DNA of 64,000 nucleotides from Lysinibacillus fusiformis (GTDB taxonomy: Bacteria > Bacillota > Bacilli > Bacillales_A > Planococcaceae). Where the stretch lies: NCBI RefSeq assembly GCF_003049525.1, contig NZ_PYWL01000001.1, forward strand, positions 62,001 to 126,000. The letters run 5' to 3'. This document shows, in pieces, positions 27,270 through 35,953 of this stretch. A model generated the notes under the pieces. That model was given only the letters and a program-made list of their open reading frames with translations. It was not told where the DNA came from and made no database searches. Numbering within the stretch: the stretch's first letter is position 1; every line of letters begins with the position of its first letter. Both the position numbers and the translations under genes were made by a program.

Positions 27270-27942
27270 TGACATCCATACAACATTTATGCTGGGTGCA
27301 GTCAAGCTTCTAAAGGCAAAAGAAAATGACATTAACGGTATAGTAAAAATCATGTTTCAGCCAGCAGAAGAAATTGGACTAGGCGCAAAGGACATGATTG
27401 AAGATGGATTACTCGAAAACCCAAAAGTAGATGCAGCCTTTGCTCTCCATGTGAGTCCTGATTTAGAAGTTGGAAAATTTGGCTACAAGCCAGGTGTAGC
27501 CGCTTCTTCACTTGATGGCTTCTTTTTGAAAATACAAGGTAAGGGTGGTCATAGCTCAGAGCTACAGAAATGTGTGGATCCTTAAAAGAAGTCGACCCAA
27601 AAGAAAGAGCCATACTCATTATTGGGAAAATGGGCGGCGGAACAGTTGCCAATATTATTCCCGATACAGCTGTTATCGAGGCAACATTAAGCTCCTTCAA
27701 CCCCGATGTTGTCAAAGAAATAGTCAGTGAGGAAAACTTACAGATAAACGAAGAACCTTTAGCTGGTACATATTAGCCAGCGTGTACCAACGATGTTTAT
27801 GTGGGCTGGATCAAACGGTTTAGGAAATCAAAACTATCCACTTCATAATCCAAATATTATTTTAGATGAGGGTGTTCTACCGTTAGGTGTAGCAGTTGTT
27901 GTACATAGTGCAATTAACTGGCTGAACGCTTCTCATCACTAA
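27268..27942 (+). pseudogene. M20-family amidohydrolase remnant
   Basis: Three homologous pieces remain of an M20D amidohydrolase (family length near 390 aa). Piece 1 reads HDIHTTFMLGAVKLLK from 27268 through QPAEEIGLGAKDM to GKGGHSSE and CVDP, ending at a stop near 27585. Piece 2, in another frame from about 27590, reads KEVDPKERAILIIGKMGGG through SFNPDVVKEI to 27776. Piece 3 (from about 27781) reads VPTMFMWAGSNGLGNQNY to INWLNASHH and the natural stop at 27940-27942. The N-terminal half, a piece after CVDP and a piece after EEPLAGTY are deleted. Its 5' edge is fused to a riboswitch. Confidence 0.88.
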
Positions 27943-27946
27943 AAAC

Positions 27947-27986
27947 AAGGGGATGTCTCAACCATTTTGAGACATCCCCTTTTATT
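27947..27986 (+). terminator. Intact terminator behind the pseudogene
   Basis: A perfect 15-bp stem (AAGGGGATGTCTCAA, 27947-27961, with TTGAGACATCCCCTT, 27967-27981) followed by a T-rich tail. It is strong in both directions and has survived the decay of the gene. Confidence 0.9.
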
Positions 27987-28044
27987 ATGAGTCCATGAAA
28001 AAAGCAACCAGTTACCTTAACCAGCTGCTCCTTAAAAATTCCAA

Positions 28045-28263
28045 TTATTTTTGGAATTTATTCATTTGTGCCATCATTTGACGTACTTGCTTTTCAGACG
28101 GCGTACGACCCATTTGTGCCATCATCATACGAATCATTTGCTCATTAATAGGTGGGTTTTCTTTTAAATATTTCATCATAGCTTGACGAGCGAAATAGAA
28201 ACCAAGTGCCGCTCCCGCTGCTAATGCGATAATTACGATAATAATCCAGCCCCATGTAGGCAT
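28045..28263 (-). CDS. yneF: YneF-like membrane protein (UPF0154)
   Basis: Protein of 72 aa with an N-terminal membrane segment (WGWIIIVIIALAAGAALGFY, residues 4-23) and a helical, Met-rich cytosolic tail holding the family motifs NPPINEQMIRMMMAQMGRTP and KQVRQMM. Function unknown. The ATG at 28261-28263 is 10 nt after GGAGG; the longer frame is not needed. Synteny with sirA and tkt matches B. subtilis yneF-yneE-tkt. Confidence 0.9.
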   Translation of the reverse strand: MPTWGWIIIVIIALAAGAALGFYFARQAMMKYLKENPPINEQMIRMMMAQMGRTPSEKQVRQMMAQMNKFQK

Positions 28264-28364
28264 ATACAACCAACCTCCTCCACTACAATATACCGAGAAA
28301 AAACTCTCCACGCTCCATTATACACCAAATGATAGCATGTTACTATATATTGTAGTGAAATTTC

Positions 28365-28790
28365 CTAGTGCATTGTATACTTCATAGGTTTCAACCACCC
28401 ACATTCATTATCTTGTTTATTGAAAGCAATGAATCGTTCACTCATCTTGGCAAGCATTTGAAATAAATCTAAATCTAGCATTCGTGAACCTTCACAATAA
28501 ACACAAATCTTACGATCGACTAAATAAATAGCCATTTTGCCTTTTATCGGATGTTCTAAAAACAAAGCATTACGAGCTCTTTCTAAATGTGCATATTTGG
28601 AATCAAGTTGATGCTCCAACATTGCTGCTATTTCATCAAAACGAACGGATTCACATATATACGCAAGCTCTTTTAAGGATTTCTCATTGGCGTCTTCACA
28701 GCCTTGCATCATCTCTAACAACTTTCGCTCTCTGCCAAAAATAAACGTTAAATGCTCTTCTTTTATCTTATATATGGAATAGGTTCTCAC
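28365..28790 (-). CDS. sirA: Sporulation inhibitor of replication SirA
   Basis: Protein of 141 aa that in B. subtilis binds DnaA domain I at sporulation onset and blocks new replication rounds. Recognised by the N-terminal RTYSIYKIKEEHLTFIFGRE pattern (compare YYTYLIKEEF..FGRE), by the C-terminal GWLKPMK and by position beside yneF. Translation starts at GTG 28788-28790 with AAGGAGG 7 nt before it; the frame extends upstream without a better start. Two cysteines in CVYCEGS (near 96-99) are not typical and could be incidental. Confidence 0.85.
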   Translation of the reverse strand: MRTYSIYKIKEEHLTFIFGRERKLLEMMQGCEDANEKSLKELAYICESVRFDEIAAMLEHQLDSKYAHLERARNALFLEHPIKGKMAIYLVDRKICVYCEGSRMLDLDLFQMLAKMSERFIAFNKQDNECGWLKPMKYTMH

Positions 28791-29132
28791 CAGAAATCCT
28801 CCTTCGCTCAGTTTATTTTCCATAAGTATAGCTCATCCCATCTTGTTAATTTGTCAAACGGAGGAAGGTTTCATCTTCTATTTTTGTCGAAAAGCTTCTA
28901 GTTTAGGATCTAAAAATTACTTTATGGCAGATGATAATTAGCTCTTAAAATGAACTGCTATTTTTCAATGAAAACAAGCAAGATACACTCATTGTGTACG
29001 CCAAAAACCCACTTTTGTTGCAGCCTAGATAGTTCTCAGCCTCAAGACCTAGTAGAAAATCAATTTCGAGTCCGTTTTAGACAATCTTGTAAATAGGTAA
29101 CATAAAGGTACAAACGAAAGGAGCTAAAACAA
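28791..29132. promoter_or_regulatory. Divergent region between sirA and the lia operon
   Basis: 342 nt without a supported gene. On the minus strand TATACT near 28825 is a possible -10 for sirA, but the nearest TTGACA is 21 nt away. On the plus strand, sequence ahead of liaI contains CGAGTCCG, TTTTAGACA and TAACAT within 70 nt of the start, where a LiaR-dependent promoter would be expected. AAAGGAG lies before liaI. Confidence 0.35.
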
Positions 29133-29489
29133 ATGAGAAAATTTCTTTTATTAACTGGAGGGGTTATCGCAGCATGTGTTGCACTAGCCTTAATCGGACC
29201 ATTGGCAGGCTTACTATTCTCCGGATTATTTGTAGCACTAGGGATGCATTTTTACATGGCGAGCAAGTCTAATTTTGGTAAAATCTTTTGGTTCGCGGTT
29301 GGTCTAATCGGTATCCTATCAGCAGTATCGAACATTCCTGCAATGATTGGTCTTGCAGCAATCGCAATTGTCTATGTCATTTATAAAAAATGGAATGGCG
29401 AAGATGTAAAAATCCCAACAATTGAAAATAAAAAAGAAGAAGATCCATTTACAAACTTCGAAAAAGAATGGTCAAATTTAACAAAATAA
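29133..29489 (+). CDS. liaI: LiaI-like membrane protein
   Basis: Membrane protein of 118 aa with two long hydrophobic hairpins (about 5-45 and 50-84) and an acidic, amphipathic C-tail ending FTNFEKEWSNLTK. LiaI of B. subtilis has the same plan, including a tail ending in acidic and aromatic residues, and acts as membrane anchor for the phage-shock protein LiaH. Position directly before a PspA/LiaH gene supports the call; sequence similarity by eye is modest. Confidence 0.8.
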   Translation: MRKFLLLTGGVIAACVALALIGPLAGLLFSGLFVALGMHFYMASKSNFGKIFWFAVGLIGILSAVSNIPAMIGLAAIAIVYVIYKKWNGEDVKIPTIENKKEEDPFTNFEKEWSNLTK

Positions 29490-29504
29490 AAGGAGAGAAT
29501 GAAT

Positions 29505-30143
29505 ATGAATTTATTTCAACGTTTTAGATATACAGTAGAGGCAGACTTACATCAGTTATTTGATAAGAAGGAACAAAAAAATCCAATTGCTATGTTAAAT
29601 CAGTACATCCGTGAAGCTGAAAAACAAACGGAAGAAACAGGTAAATTATTAGAACGTCAAGGACAATTAAAAGAAAAGCTTGAGCAAGAATATCAACAAA
29701 ATGCAGATTTACTTGCTAAGCGTGAATCTCAACTGACATTAGCACAAACTAGTGGCGAGCAAGATTTAATTGATTTTGCAACAGATGAAGTGACAGCTTA
29801 CACTGCCCGTAATCATACGTTACAGGCGAGTATCGAAGCAAGTACACGTGAATATTTCGAGTTAGAGCGTAAATTTGAAACAATGAAACATAAAATTAAA
29901 GACATGAAAGTTCGTCAATTACAGTTAATGGGCAAAGAAAACGTCACTCGTGCCCATCATCAAATGGATGGTATGATTGCCAAAAATAATAAAACAAATT
30001 TTGAAGATTTGGAAGCTTATATTGATAAATTGGCTTATCAAATTGACAAAGATCATGAAGTTACAACATTTGAAGCAAGATTGGCACAATTAGAAAAAAA
30101 AGCTTCAGAGGAAAGCTCTCCACTGCTAATTGAAAATAAATAA
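29505..30143 (+). CDS. liaH: LiaH / PspA-family phage-shock protein
   Basis: Coiled-coil protein of 212 aa of the PspA/IM30/ESCRT-III family. It coats and stabilises the cytoplasmic membrane under cell-wall or membrane stress. The N-terminal amphipathic helix (NLFQRFRYTVEADLHQLFD) is followed by NPIAMLNQYIREAE and long heptad regions (about 35-145). The ATG at 29505 is 9 nt after AAGGAG; an in-frame ATG two codons earlier is only 3 nt from it. Co-transcribed with liaI 15 nt upstream. Confidence 0.92.
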   Translation: MNLFQRFRYTVEADLHQLFDKKEQKNPIAMLNQYIREAEKQTEETGKLLERQGQLKEKLEQEYQQNADLLAKRESQLTLAQTSGEQDLIDFATDEVTAYTARNHTLQASIEASTREYFELERKFETMKHKIKDMKVRQLQLMGKENVTRAHHQMDGMIAKNNKTNFEDLEAYIDKLAYQIDKDHEVTTFEARLAQLEKKASEESSPLLIENK

Positions 30144-30145
30144 CA

Positions 30146-30225
30146 TGTTATAATGGAAGCAATGCGCCAACTCTAACCGGCGCATTCTTTCACGTTTTAA
30201 AACAGAGGGTCCCATTCCCTCTTTT
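30146..30225 (+). terminator. Tandem hairpins between liaH and liaF
   Basis: First hairpin: AATGCGCC (30161-30168) with GGCGCATT (30179-30186), followed by CTTTC. Second: AGAGGG (30204-30209) with CCCTCT (30217-30222), followed by TTTAT. Together they would end most liaIH transcripts and let fewer reach liaFSR, as a stem-loop does in B. subtilis. An extended -10 (TGTTATAAT, 30146-30154) lies just before them; its role is unclear. Confidence 0.6.
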
Positions 30226-30255
30226 ATACTATTAGTAGAAAGAAGGGTGACCCTC

Positions 30256-30939
30256 TTGCAAAATTTCACTACAAATAAGCTCACATTTTGGGTACTATGC
30301 TTCTTTTTACTCGTTTTTGTGGAGCTTACTATTTTTAATAATGGTGGCGCCTTTTGTTTATTGATTGGGGCCGTACTGCTTTATTTAAGCTTTTCTAAAA
30401 AAGTCCGCTTTTTTAAATGGACCGGCATATTCTTCATTGCGATTGCATTATTCACAATGTGGAGCCTCCGTCTATTCATTGTAATTATGCTCTTATATAT
30501 GCTTTATCAATACTTACAACGAGAAAATGAACCAAAAATAGTTGGTGCTGAGCTTTTTGAAAAACTATCTACCTCGAAAAATGACTTAATTGGCACCATA
30601 CCAGCACCAACTGAAGCATATAAATGGCAAGATGTGCAAATTCAACGTTTAGCAGGAGATATTACAGTTGATACGACGCAAACGATTTTGCCTGCTGGCA
30701 CAAGTCTAATTACAATTCGTCAAGGTATCGGTAAAGTTCAAATCTATATCCCCTATGAAATACCTTTTCGTATACACTATACAACCCTATTTGGTGAGCT
30801 TACTTGCTTACATGTGGGTCCACAACGTATTTTAAATGAAAGTGTTAGCTTTTCTGATGGAAATCCTGAGGATGCAAAACGCATTTTAATTATTCATGTT
30901 GCAACATGGCTTGGAGATTTGGAGGTGCTGCGTAAATGA
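30256..30939 (+). CDS. liaF: LiaF-like inhibitor of LiaRS
   Basis: Membrane protein of about 227 aa. Four hydrophobic segments (roughly 10-27, 31-45, 51-66 and 70-85) precede a soluble C-terminal domain (about 115-227) with the DUF2154/YvqF-like stretch QRLAGDITVDTTQTILPAGT and IRQGIGKVQIYIPYE. LiaF keeps the LiaS kinase silent without envelope stress. The TTG at 30256 has GGTGA 5 nt before it; a GTG three codons upstream is the alternative. It overlaps liaS by 4 nt. Confidence 0.85.
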   Translation: MQNFTTNKLTFWVLCFFLLVFVELTIFNNGGAFCLLIGAVLLYLSFSKKVRFFKWTGIFFIAIALFTMWSLRLFIVIMLLYMLYQYLQRENEPKIVGAELFEKLSTSKNDLIGTIPAPTEAYKWQDVQIQRLAGDITVDTTQTILPAGTSLITIRQGIGKVQIYIPYEIPFRIHYTTLFGELTCLHVGPQRILNESVSFSDGNPEDAKRILIIHVATWLGDLEVLRK

Positions 30940-31976
30940 TTGCCTTTATCTCAAGATTATTTACCTTATTATTCATTTTAATGAGCGCTACATTCGGATT
31001 GCTTGTTGCAGTATGGGGAAATCCTGATGAGAAAACTTGGGAACCTTTATGGCGACAAAATTATGATAATTTTCCTCTTGGGGGAATTATTGTAGTCAGC
31101 TTATTTGCTCTTAGCTTCCTCTTTGCCAGTTGGATTAGTATGACTGCTCGTGCCCGAGAGGCTCAAGCAACGAAAATTGTAAAGCAGTTAATCGAACCTG
31201 ATTTTGTGCTTTCTAAAAAGCAAGCCCTTCCGAAACCATTAAAAAAAGCACTTGTGCAAACAAGTGAATTAATAGATACACAGCGTAAAAGTCTACAGCG
31301 CTTATCCAATGAACGTGCAGAAGCTCATGACAAAATTATACAGGAACGCATCATAGCTGAACGTCAACGTCTGGCTAGAGAATTACATGATTCTGTGTCG
31401 CAGCAATTATTTGCGGCCTCCATGTTGCTTTCTGCATTAACGGAAAATGACGAAAATGCGACTAGCTTAAAGCAAGTGGAAAAAATAGTTCAGCAAGCAC
31501 AGCTCGAAATGCGTGCATTATTATTACACTTACGACCTGTTGCACTTCGCAATAAAACACTTGCGCAAGGCTTAGAGGAATTAATTATTGAGCTTCAGCA
31601 AAAGGTTTACTTCCATATTGAATATGAGCTAGAAGAAATGGCATTAACGAAAGCAGAAGAAGATCACCTATTCCGCATTGCCCAGGAAGCCCTCTCTAAT
31701 ACACTTCGACATGCCAAAGCCAGTGAGGTTGAATTGTTGCTTGTTGCACGAGATGACTTAGCCATTTTACGCATTCAAGATAATGGTTTAGGCTTTGATG
31801 TAGAGGCAGATAAATCCACTTCTTACGGCTTGCAAAATATTGCGGAACGAGCTGTTGAAATTGGCTGCACATATAAAATTGTGTCAGTCCCTGAAGAAGG
31901 AACGATTGTCGAAGTTAAAATTCCACTACATAAAGAGGAGGTCAATGACAATGATACAAGTGCTCATAGTGGATGA
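30936..31976 (+). CDS. liaS: LiaS sensor histidine kinase
   Basis: Histidine kinase of 346 aa (HisKA_3 class). Two membrane segments (about 5-26 and 49-68) hold a short extracytoplasmic loop, so it is an intramembrane-sensing kinase. The phospho-acceptor is His151 in [18 protein letters not shown]. The GHKL domain shows [15 protein letters not shown] and DNGLGFD. It is coupled to liaF by ATGA overlap and overlaps liaR by 26 nt. LiaRS responds to lipid II-targeting antibiotics in relatives. Confidence 0.92.
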   Translation: MIAFISRLFTLLFILMSATFGLLVAVWGNPDEKTWEPLWRQNYDNFPLGGIIVVSLFALSFLFASWISMTARAREAQATKIVKQLIEPDFVLSKKQALPKPLKKALVQTSELIDTQRKSLQRLSNERAEAHDKIIQERIIAERQRLARELHDSVSQQLFAASMLLSALTENDENATSLKQVEKIVQQAQLEMRALLLHLRPVALRNKTLAQGLEELIIELQQKVYFHIEYELEEMALTKAEEDHLFRIAQEALSNTLRHAKASEVELLLVARDDLAILRIQDNGLGFDVEADKSTSYGLQNIAERAVEIGCTYKIVSVPEEGTIVEVKIPLHKEEVNDNDTSAHSG

Positions 31977-32583
31977 TCATGAAATGGTGCGTATCGGCGT
32001 TTCGGCGTACTTATCCGCACAGCCAGATATTACAGTTGTGGGAGAGGCTGAAAACGGGCAAGAAGCAGTTGAGCGTGCCCTTGCCCTAAAGCCTGATATT
32101 ATTTTAATGGATAATGTTATGCCCATTATGACTGGTGCTGAGGCAACAGCAGAAATTTTAGCCGCCTGGCCAGAGGCAAAAATCATGATGGTGACTAGCT
32201 TTTTAGATGATGACAAAGTCTACCCTGCTTTAGAGGCAGGAGCAGTGAGTTATATATTAAAAACATCTAATGCAAAACAAATTGCGGAAGCCATTCGTAA
32301 AACAATGGGTGGCGAAACGGTATTAGAACCAGAAGTTACATCTAAAATGATGCACCGTATGCGCCACGGCAATAATACACCCCTTTACGACCATCTTACT
32401 GACCGTGAAATGGAAGTTTTATTGCTAATGGCACAAGGCAAAGCCAATCAGGAAATTGCTGACGAGCTATATATTGCTTTAAAAACTGTCAAAACACATG
32501 TAAGCAATATTCTAGCAAAGCTTGAGGTTCAAGATCGCACACAAGCCGTTGTCTATGCCTTTCAGAATGGGCTTGCGAAATAA
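31951..32583 (+). CDS. liaR: LiaR response regulator (NarL family)
   Basis: Response regulator of 210 aa. The receiver domain has DDHE at the N-terminus, phospho-acceptor Asp54 in ILMDNVMP and Lys in YILKTSN. A LuxR-type helix-turn-helix (about 145-205) contains [20 protein letters not shown] and [10 protein letters not shown]. It activates liaIH in B. subtilis. The ATG at 31951 is 9 nt after AGGAGG; the open frame begins far upstream inside liaS. It is the last gene before a strong terminator. Confidence 0.93.
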   Translation: MIQVLIVDDHEMVRIGVSAYLSAQPDITVVGEAENGQEAVERALALKPDIILMDNVMPIMTGAEATAEILAAWPEAKIMMVTSFLDDDKVYPALEAGAVSYILKTSNAKQIAEAIRKTMGGETVLEPEVTSKMMHRMRHGNNTPLYDHLTDREMEVLLLMAQGKANQEIADELYIALKTVKTHVSNILAKLEVQDRTQAVVYAFQNGLAK

Positions 32584-32593
32584 TTTCTACATA

Positions 32594-32623
32594 AAAAACT
32601 GCATAACCATATGCAGTTTTTTT
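32594..32623 (+). terminator. Terminator of the lia operon
   Basis: A near-perfect hairpin built on ACTGCATA and TATGCAGT with ACCA loop, flanked by A-run and seven T. It works in both directions. Confidence 0.92.
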
Positions 32624-32689
32624 AATTAGACATATTTTAGAAGACCCTTGCCACCGGATGTATTCCTTTAGTGATACGACAGCCAATAG

Positions 32690-32746
32690 TAAAAAAAATA
32701 CCGCAACACCCTGCGAATTCATACGTACGCTGAGTGTTGTGGTATT
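32690..32746 (-). terminator. Terminator after tkt
   Basis: Minus strand: ATACCACAACAC pairs with GTGTTGCGGTAT across a partly self-paired loop, then eight T. Confidence 0.88.
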
Positions 32747-32758
32747 TTATTAAAAATC

Positions 32759-34753
32759 TTATAGTGCTTTTACTTTTGCAACTACATTCTCTACAGTGAA
32801 TCCGTATTTTTCCATTACAATTTCCCCTGGAGCTGATGCGCCAAATTTATCGATTGCAAGCACATCACCTTCAAAGCCGGTATATTTATGCCAGCCGAAT
32901 GATGCACCCATTTCAATCGCAAGACGTTTAGTGACAGCTTTTGGTAAAACAGATTCTTTGTAAGCAGCATCTTGTTTTTCAAAGCGGTCCATAGATGGCA
33001 TTGAAACGACAGCTACATCCATGCCTTCAGCTTTTAATGCTTTTTGTGCCTCAACAGCAAGTGAAACCTCTGAGCCTGTTGCAATTAAAATCGCATCCGC
33101 TACTTCTTTAGTAGCAGGAGATACTGTGTAAGCACCCTTCGTCACACCTTCACGTACTGTTTCAATAGAAGCGTTAAGTACAGGTAAGTTTTGACGAGAC
33201 AATACTAATACTGTTGGCGTATTTTCTGATGCAACGGCAAGCTCCCATGCAACAGCTGATTCATTGGCATCCGCAGGACGAACAACAGATAAATTAGGCA
33301 TTGCACGTAATGATGCAAGGTGTTCGATTGGTTCATGTGTTGGACCATCTTCTCCTACAGCAATCGAGTCATGTGTAAATACATACGTTACAGGAAGACC
33401 CATTAATGCTGAAAGGCGAACTGCCGGACGAACATAATCTGAGAACACGAAGAATGTACCACCAAATACATTTAAACCACCGTGAAGTGCCATACCGTTT
33501 AAAGCAGCGCCCATTGCAAATTCACGAACACCAAACCAGATGTTGCGACCAGCATAATCGTCTGCAGAAAAATCGCCTGCACCCTTCATCGTTGTTTTAT
33601 TAGAGCCTGCAAGGTCAGCAGAGCCACCAAAGAATGATGGTGTTTTCTTAGCGATAGCATTAATCGCATCACCAGAAGAAGAACGTGTTGCTACAGATTT
33701 ACCAGCTTCATACACTGGTAATTCAGAAGCGAAGTCTGCTGGTAATTCACCATTCATAGCATGTTCAAATTGAGCTGCTAACTCTGGGAATTCTTGTTTA
33801 TAAGCAGTAAATTTCGCATTCCAAGCTTCTTCAGACTGTGCTCCTTGCACTTCAGCTGCAGCATTAAACGTATCATATACTTCAGCAGGGATTTGGAAAG
33901 GCTCGTGTGCCCACTCATAAGCAGCTTTTGTTAATACCACTTCATCTGTACCAAGTGGAGCACCATGAGAATCTGCTTTACCCGATTTATTTGGAGAACC
34001 GAAACCAATCACTGTTTTCACTTCAATCAATGTTGGTTTGCCAGTTGATTTTTTAGCTTCTTCAATAGTTGCATTAATCGCATCAACATCTGTGCCATCT
34101 GCAACTTTTAAATAATTCCAACCATAAGATTCAAAACGTTTTTGTACGTTTTCTGAGAATGACTTTTCTAAGTCACCATCTAAAGAAATATCATTAGAAT
34201 CGTAAAGCACGATTAATTTTTCAAGTTTTAAGTGACCAGCTAATGAAATAGCCTCTGCTGCAACGCCTTCCATTAAGTCACCATCACCACATAATGCAAA
34301 TGTATAGTGGTCAACGATGTCATGACCTGGTTTATTGTAAGTAGCTGCTAAATGACGCTCAGCCATTGCCATACCTACAGTCATGGCAATACCTTGTCCT
34401 AGAGGACCAGTTGTCGCTTCCACACCTACTGTATGACCATATTCAGGATGTCCTGGTGTTAATGAATCCCATTGGCGGAAGTTTTGAATTTCCTCCATTG
34501 GTAAACCATAGCCGCCTAGATGAAGTAGGCTGTATAGAAGCATGGAACCATGACCAGCTGATAATACAAAACGATCGCGATTATACCATTTTGGGTTCAC
34601 TGGATTATGGCGTAATTGTTTTGTCCAAAGCGTATAAGCCATTGGCGCTGCCCCCATTGGTAAACCTGGGTGACCAGAATTTGCTTTTTCAATAGCATCG
34701 ATTGACAAAGTTCGGATAGCATTAATTGCTAATAAATCCGCATGTTGAGTCAT
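32759..34753 (-). CDS. tkt: Transketolase
   Basis: TPP-dependent enzyme of 664 aa linking the pentose phosphate pathway to glycolysis. The N-terminal pyrophosphate domain has the TPP motif [19 protein letters not shown] (about 153-171), the catalytic [15 protein letters not shown] stretch, and [14 protein letters not shown]. The pyrimidine domain has [13 protein letters not shown], and the sugar-phosphate site is in [15 protein letters not shown]. Full length. In the yneF-sirA-tkt-ynzC order it matches B. subtilis, except that lia genes separate it from sirA. Confidence 0.97.
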   Translation of the reverse strand: MTQHADLLAINAIRTLSIDAIEKANSGHPGLPMGAAPMAYTLWTKQLRHNPVNPKWYNRDRFVLSAGHGSMLLYSLLHLGGYGLPMEEIQNFRQWDSLTPGHPEYGHTVGVEATTGPLGQGIAMTVGMAMAERHLAATYNKPGHDIVDHYTFALCGDGDLMEGVAAEAISLAGHLKLEKLIVLYDSNDISLDGDLEKSFSENVQKRFESYGWNYLKVADGTDVDAINATIEEAKKSTGKPTLIEVKTVIGFGSPNKSGKADSHGAPLGTDEVVLTKAAYEWAHEPFQIPAEVYDTFNAAAEVQGAQSEEAWNAKFTAYKQEFPELAAQFEHAMNGELPADFASELPVYEAGKSVATRSSSGDAINAIAKKTPSFFGGSADLAGSNKTTMKGAGDFSADDYAGRNIWFGVREFAMGAALNGMALHGGLNVFGGTFFVFSDYVRPAVRLSALMGLPVTYVFTHDSIAVGEDGPTHEPIEHLASLRAMPNLSVVRPADANESAVAWELAVASENTPTVLVLSRQNLPVLNASIETVREGVTKGAYTVSPATKEVADAILIATGSEVSLAVEAQKALKAEGMDVAVVSMPSMDRFEKQDAAYKESVLPKAVTKRLAIEMGASFGWHKYTGFEGDVLAIDKFGASAPGEIVMEKYGFTVENVVAKVKAL

Positions 34754-34777
34754 TATATTGTGACATCCTTTCTCGTC

Positions 34778-34806
34778 CTATAATTGTTCTTCTACAGTTT
34801 AGTCAA
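34778..34806 (-). promoter_or_regulatory. Sigma-A-like promoter of tkt
   Basis: Minus strand: TTGACT (34801-34806), 17-nt spacer, TTATAG (34778-34783), 25 nt before the tkt start. Confidence 0.65.
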
Positions 34807-34878
34807 CATTGCTTTAGAAAACAATGCTTTTGTAATACTATTTGTATTTTCATACATACTTTATTGAATTGTGTCACA

Positions 34879-35112
34879 TTAATTTAGAAATTTATTTTTT
34901 TTCGCTTGTCTTACCTTCTCAGGCGTGACATCATTTCCTTCTGCATCAACCACTTTTACGTTTTCAATCGTATCACGCATTGTTGCTCTAAATGTATCTA
35001 AGTATTCCTTACGAAGCGCTGTTCGCTCCTTTGCCTCTTCATCCGTTAGTTGACCGCTTTTCGCTTTAGCAGAAAGTTCATTTATACGGTTAATTTTTTC
35101 TTTTGATAACAT
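34879..35112 (-). CDS. ynzC: DUF896 protein (YnzC-like)
   Basis: Small protein of 77 aa with the DUF896 helical-hairpin signature: INRINELSAKAKSGQLTDEE followed by ERTALRKEYLDTFRATMRD. The family is widespread in Firmicutes and often SOS-linked through its neighbours yneA and yneB; biochemical role unknown. The ATG at 35110-35112 has AAAGGTG 7 nt before it. In B. subtilis it is the last gene of the yneA-yneB-ynzC operon; here two extra genes lie between it and yneB. Confidence 0.9.
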   Translation of the reverse strand: MLSKEKINRINELSAKAKSGQLTDEEAKERTALRKEYLDTFRATMRDTIENVKVVDAEGNDVTPEKVRQAKKNKFLN

Positions 35113-35301
35113 CGTTACACACCTTTCAGTACCTACCTTATTGAACTCAGTATGCAAAGTATAGCACGGTTTCCCATTAAATGCAGTTATACCAACCCCT
35201 ATTCAAGCTGTTGAAATAAAAAATACATGACTTCCAGATGTTTGAAGTGTATAAATATTATATGGAAGGAAAAATTTAACTATCTATTGGAGGATATACA
35301 T

Positions 35302-35829
35302 GTGAACGTGACAACTAAGCGATTACTCATTCGAACATTTCAAGAGCAGGACTGGGAAGCTGTTTATAGCTATACTTCAGATGAAAAAGTGATGCACTAT
35401 ATGCCTGAAGGTGTTTTCAATGAAGAACAGGCAAAGAAATTTATTGCAGAAAATAGTAACGACAAAGCAAAACATTTTGCTATTGTTTCAAATAATTGCG
35501 AGCAAGTGATTGGTCATATCGTTTTCCATCCTTGTTTCGGCGATCATACTTATGAAATCGGTTGGGTACTAAATCCAGCTTATCAAAATCAAGGCTTTGC
35601 TTCTGAAGCTGCTCGTGCTGTATTAGACTATGGATTTAATGAAAAGAAACTTCATAGAATTATTGCAACGTGTCAGCCCGAAAATATCGCTTCCTATAAA
35701 GTTATGGAAAAGATCGGAATGAGGCGTGAAGGATATTTTAAAAAGTGTATACCATATGGGAATGAATGGTGGGACGAATACTATTACGCAGTTTTACGTG
35801 AAGATTGGAGTATTTTATTAGAAGATTAG
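35302..35829 (+). CDS. GNAT acetyltransferase (RimJ/RimL type)
   Basis: Acetyltransferase of 175 aa. The opening VTTKRLLIRTFQEQDWEAVY, the acetyl-CoA site VLNPAYQNQGFASEAARAVL (about 92-111) and the late ENIASYKVMEKIGMRREGYF motif are typical for RimJ/RimL-like enzymes, some of which modify ribosomal proteins or spermidine. The GTG at 35302 has GGAGG 8 nt before it; the longer frame lacks a better signal. It is inserted within the tkt-ynzC-yneB neighbourhood and is on the opposite strand to both. Confidence 0.87.
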   Translation: MNVTTKRLLIRTFQEQDWEAVYSYTSDEKVMHYMPEGVFNEEQAKKFIAENSNDKAKHFAIVSNNCEQVIGHIVFHPCFGDHTYEIGWVLNPAYQNQGFASEAARAVLDYGFNEKKLHRIIATCQPENIASYKVMEKIGMRREGYFKKCIPYGNEWWDEYYYAVLREDWSILLED

Positions 35830-35953
35830 AAGAACGTTAAACGCTTGTGAAAATGCGCGCCTATAAACGTTGTTGGGCACTGCATCTATGATCCGACCAT
35901 ACAATTTAGCTTGATGAACTTCTGAAGAAGTCCTATTGAGGAGGTATGTTTCG

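Noticed and set aside
32690-32746. Long hairpin after tkt as a small RNA gene
   Set aside because: Placement directly after the stop and the T-run explain it as a terminator; no promoter was seen.
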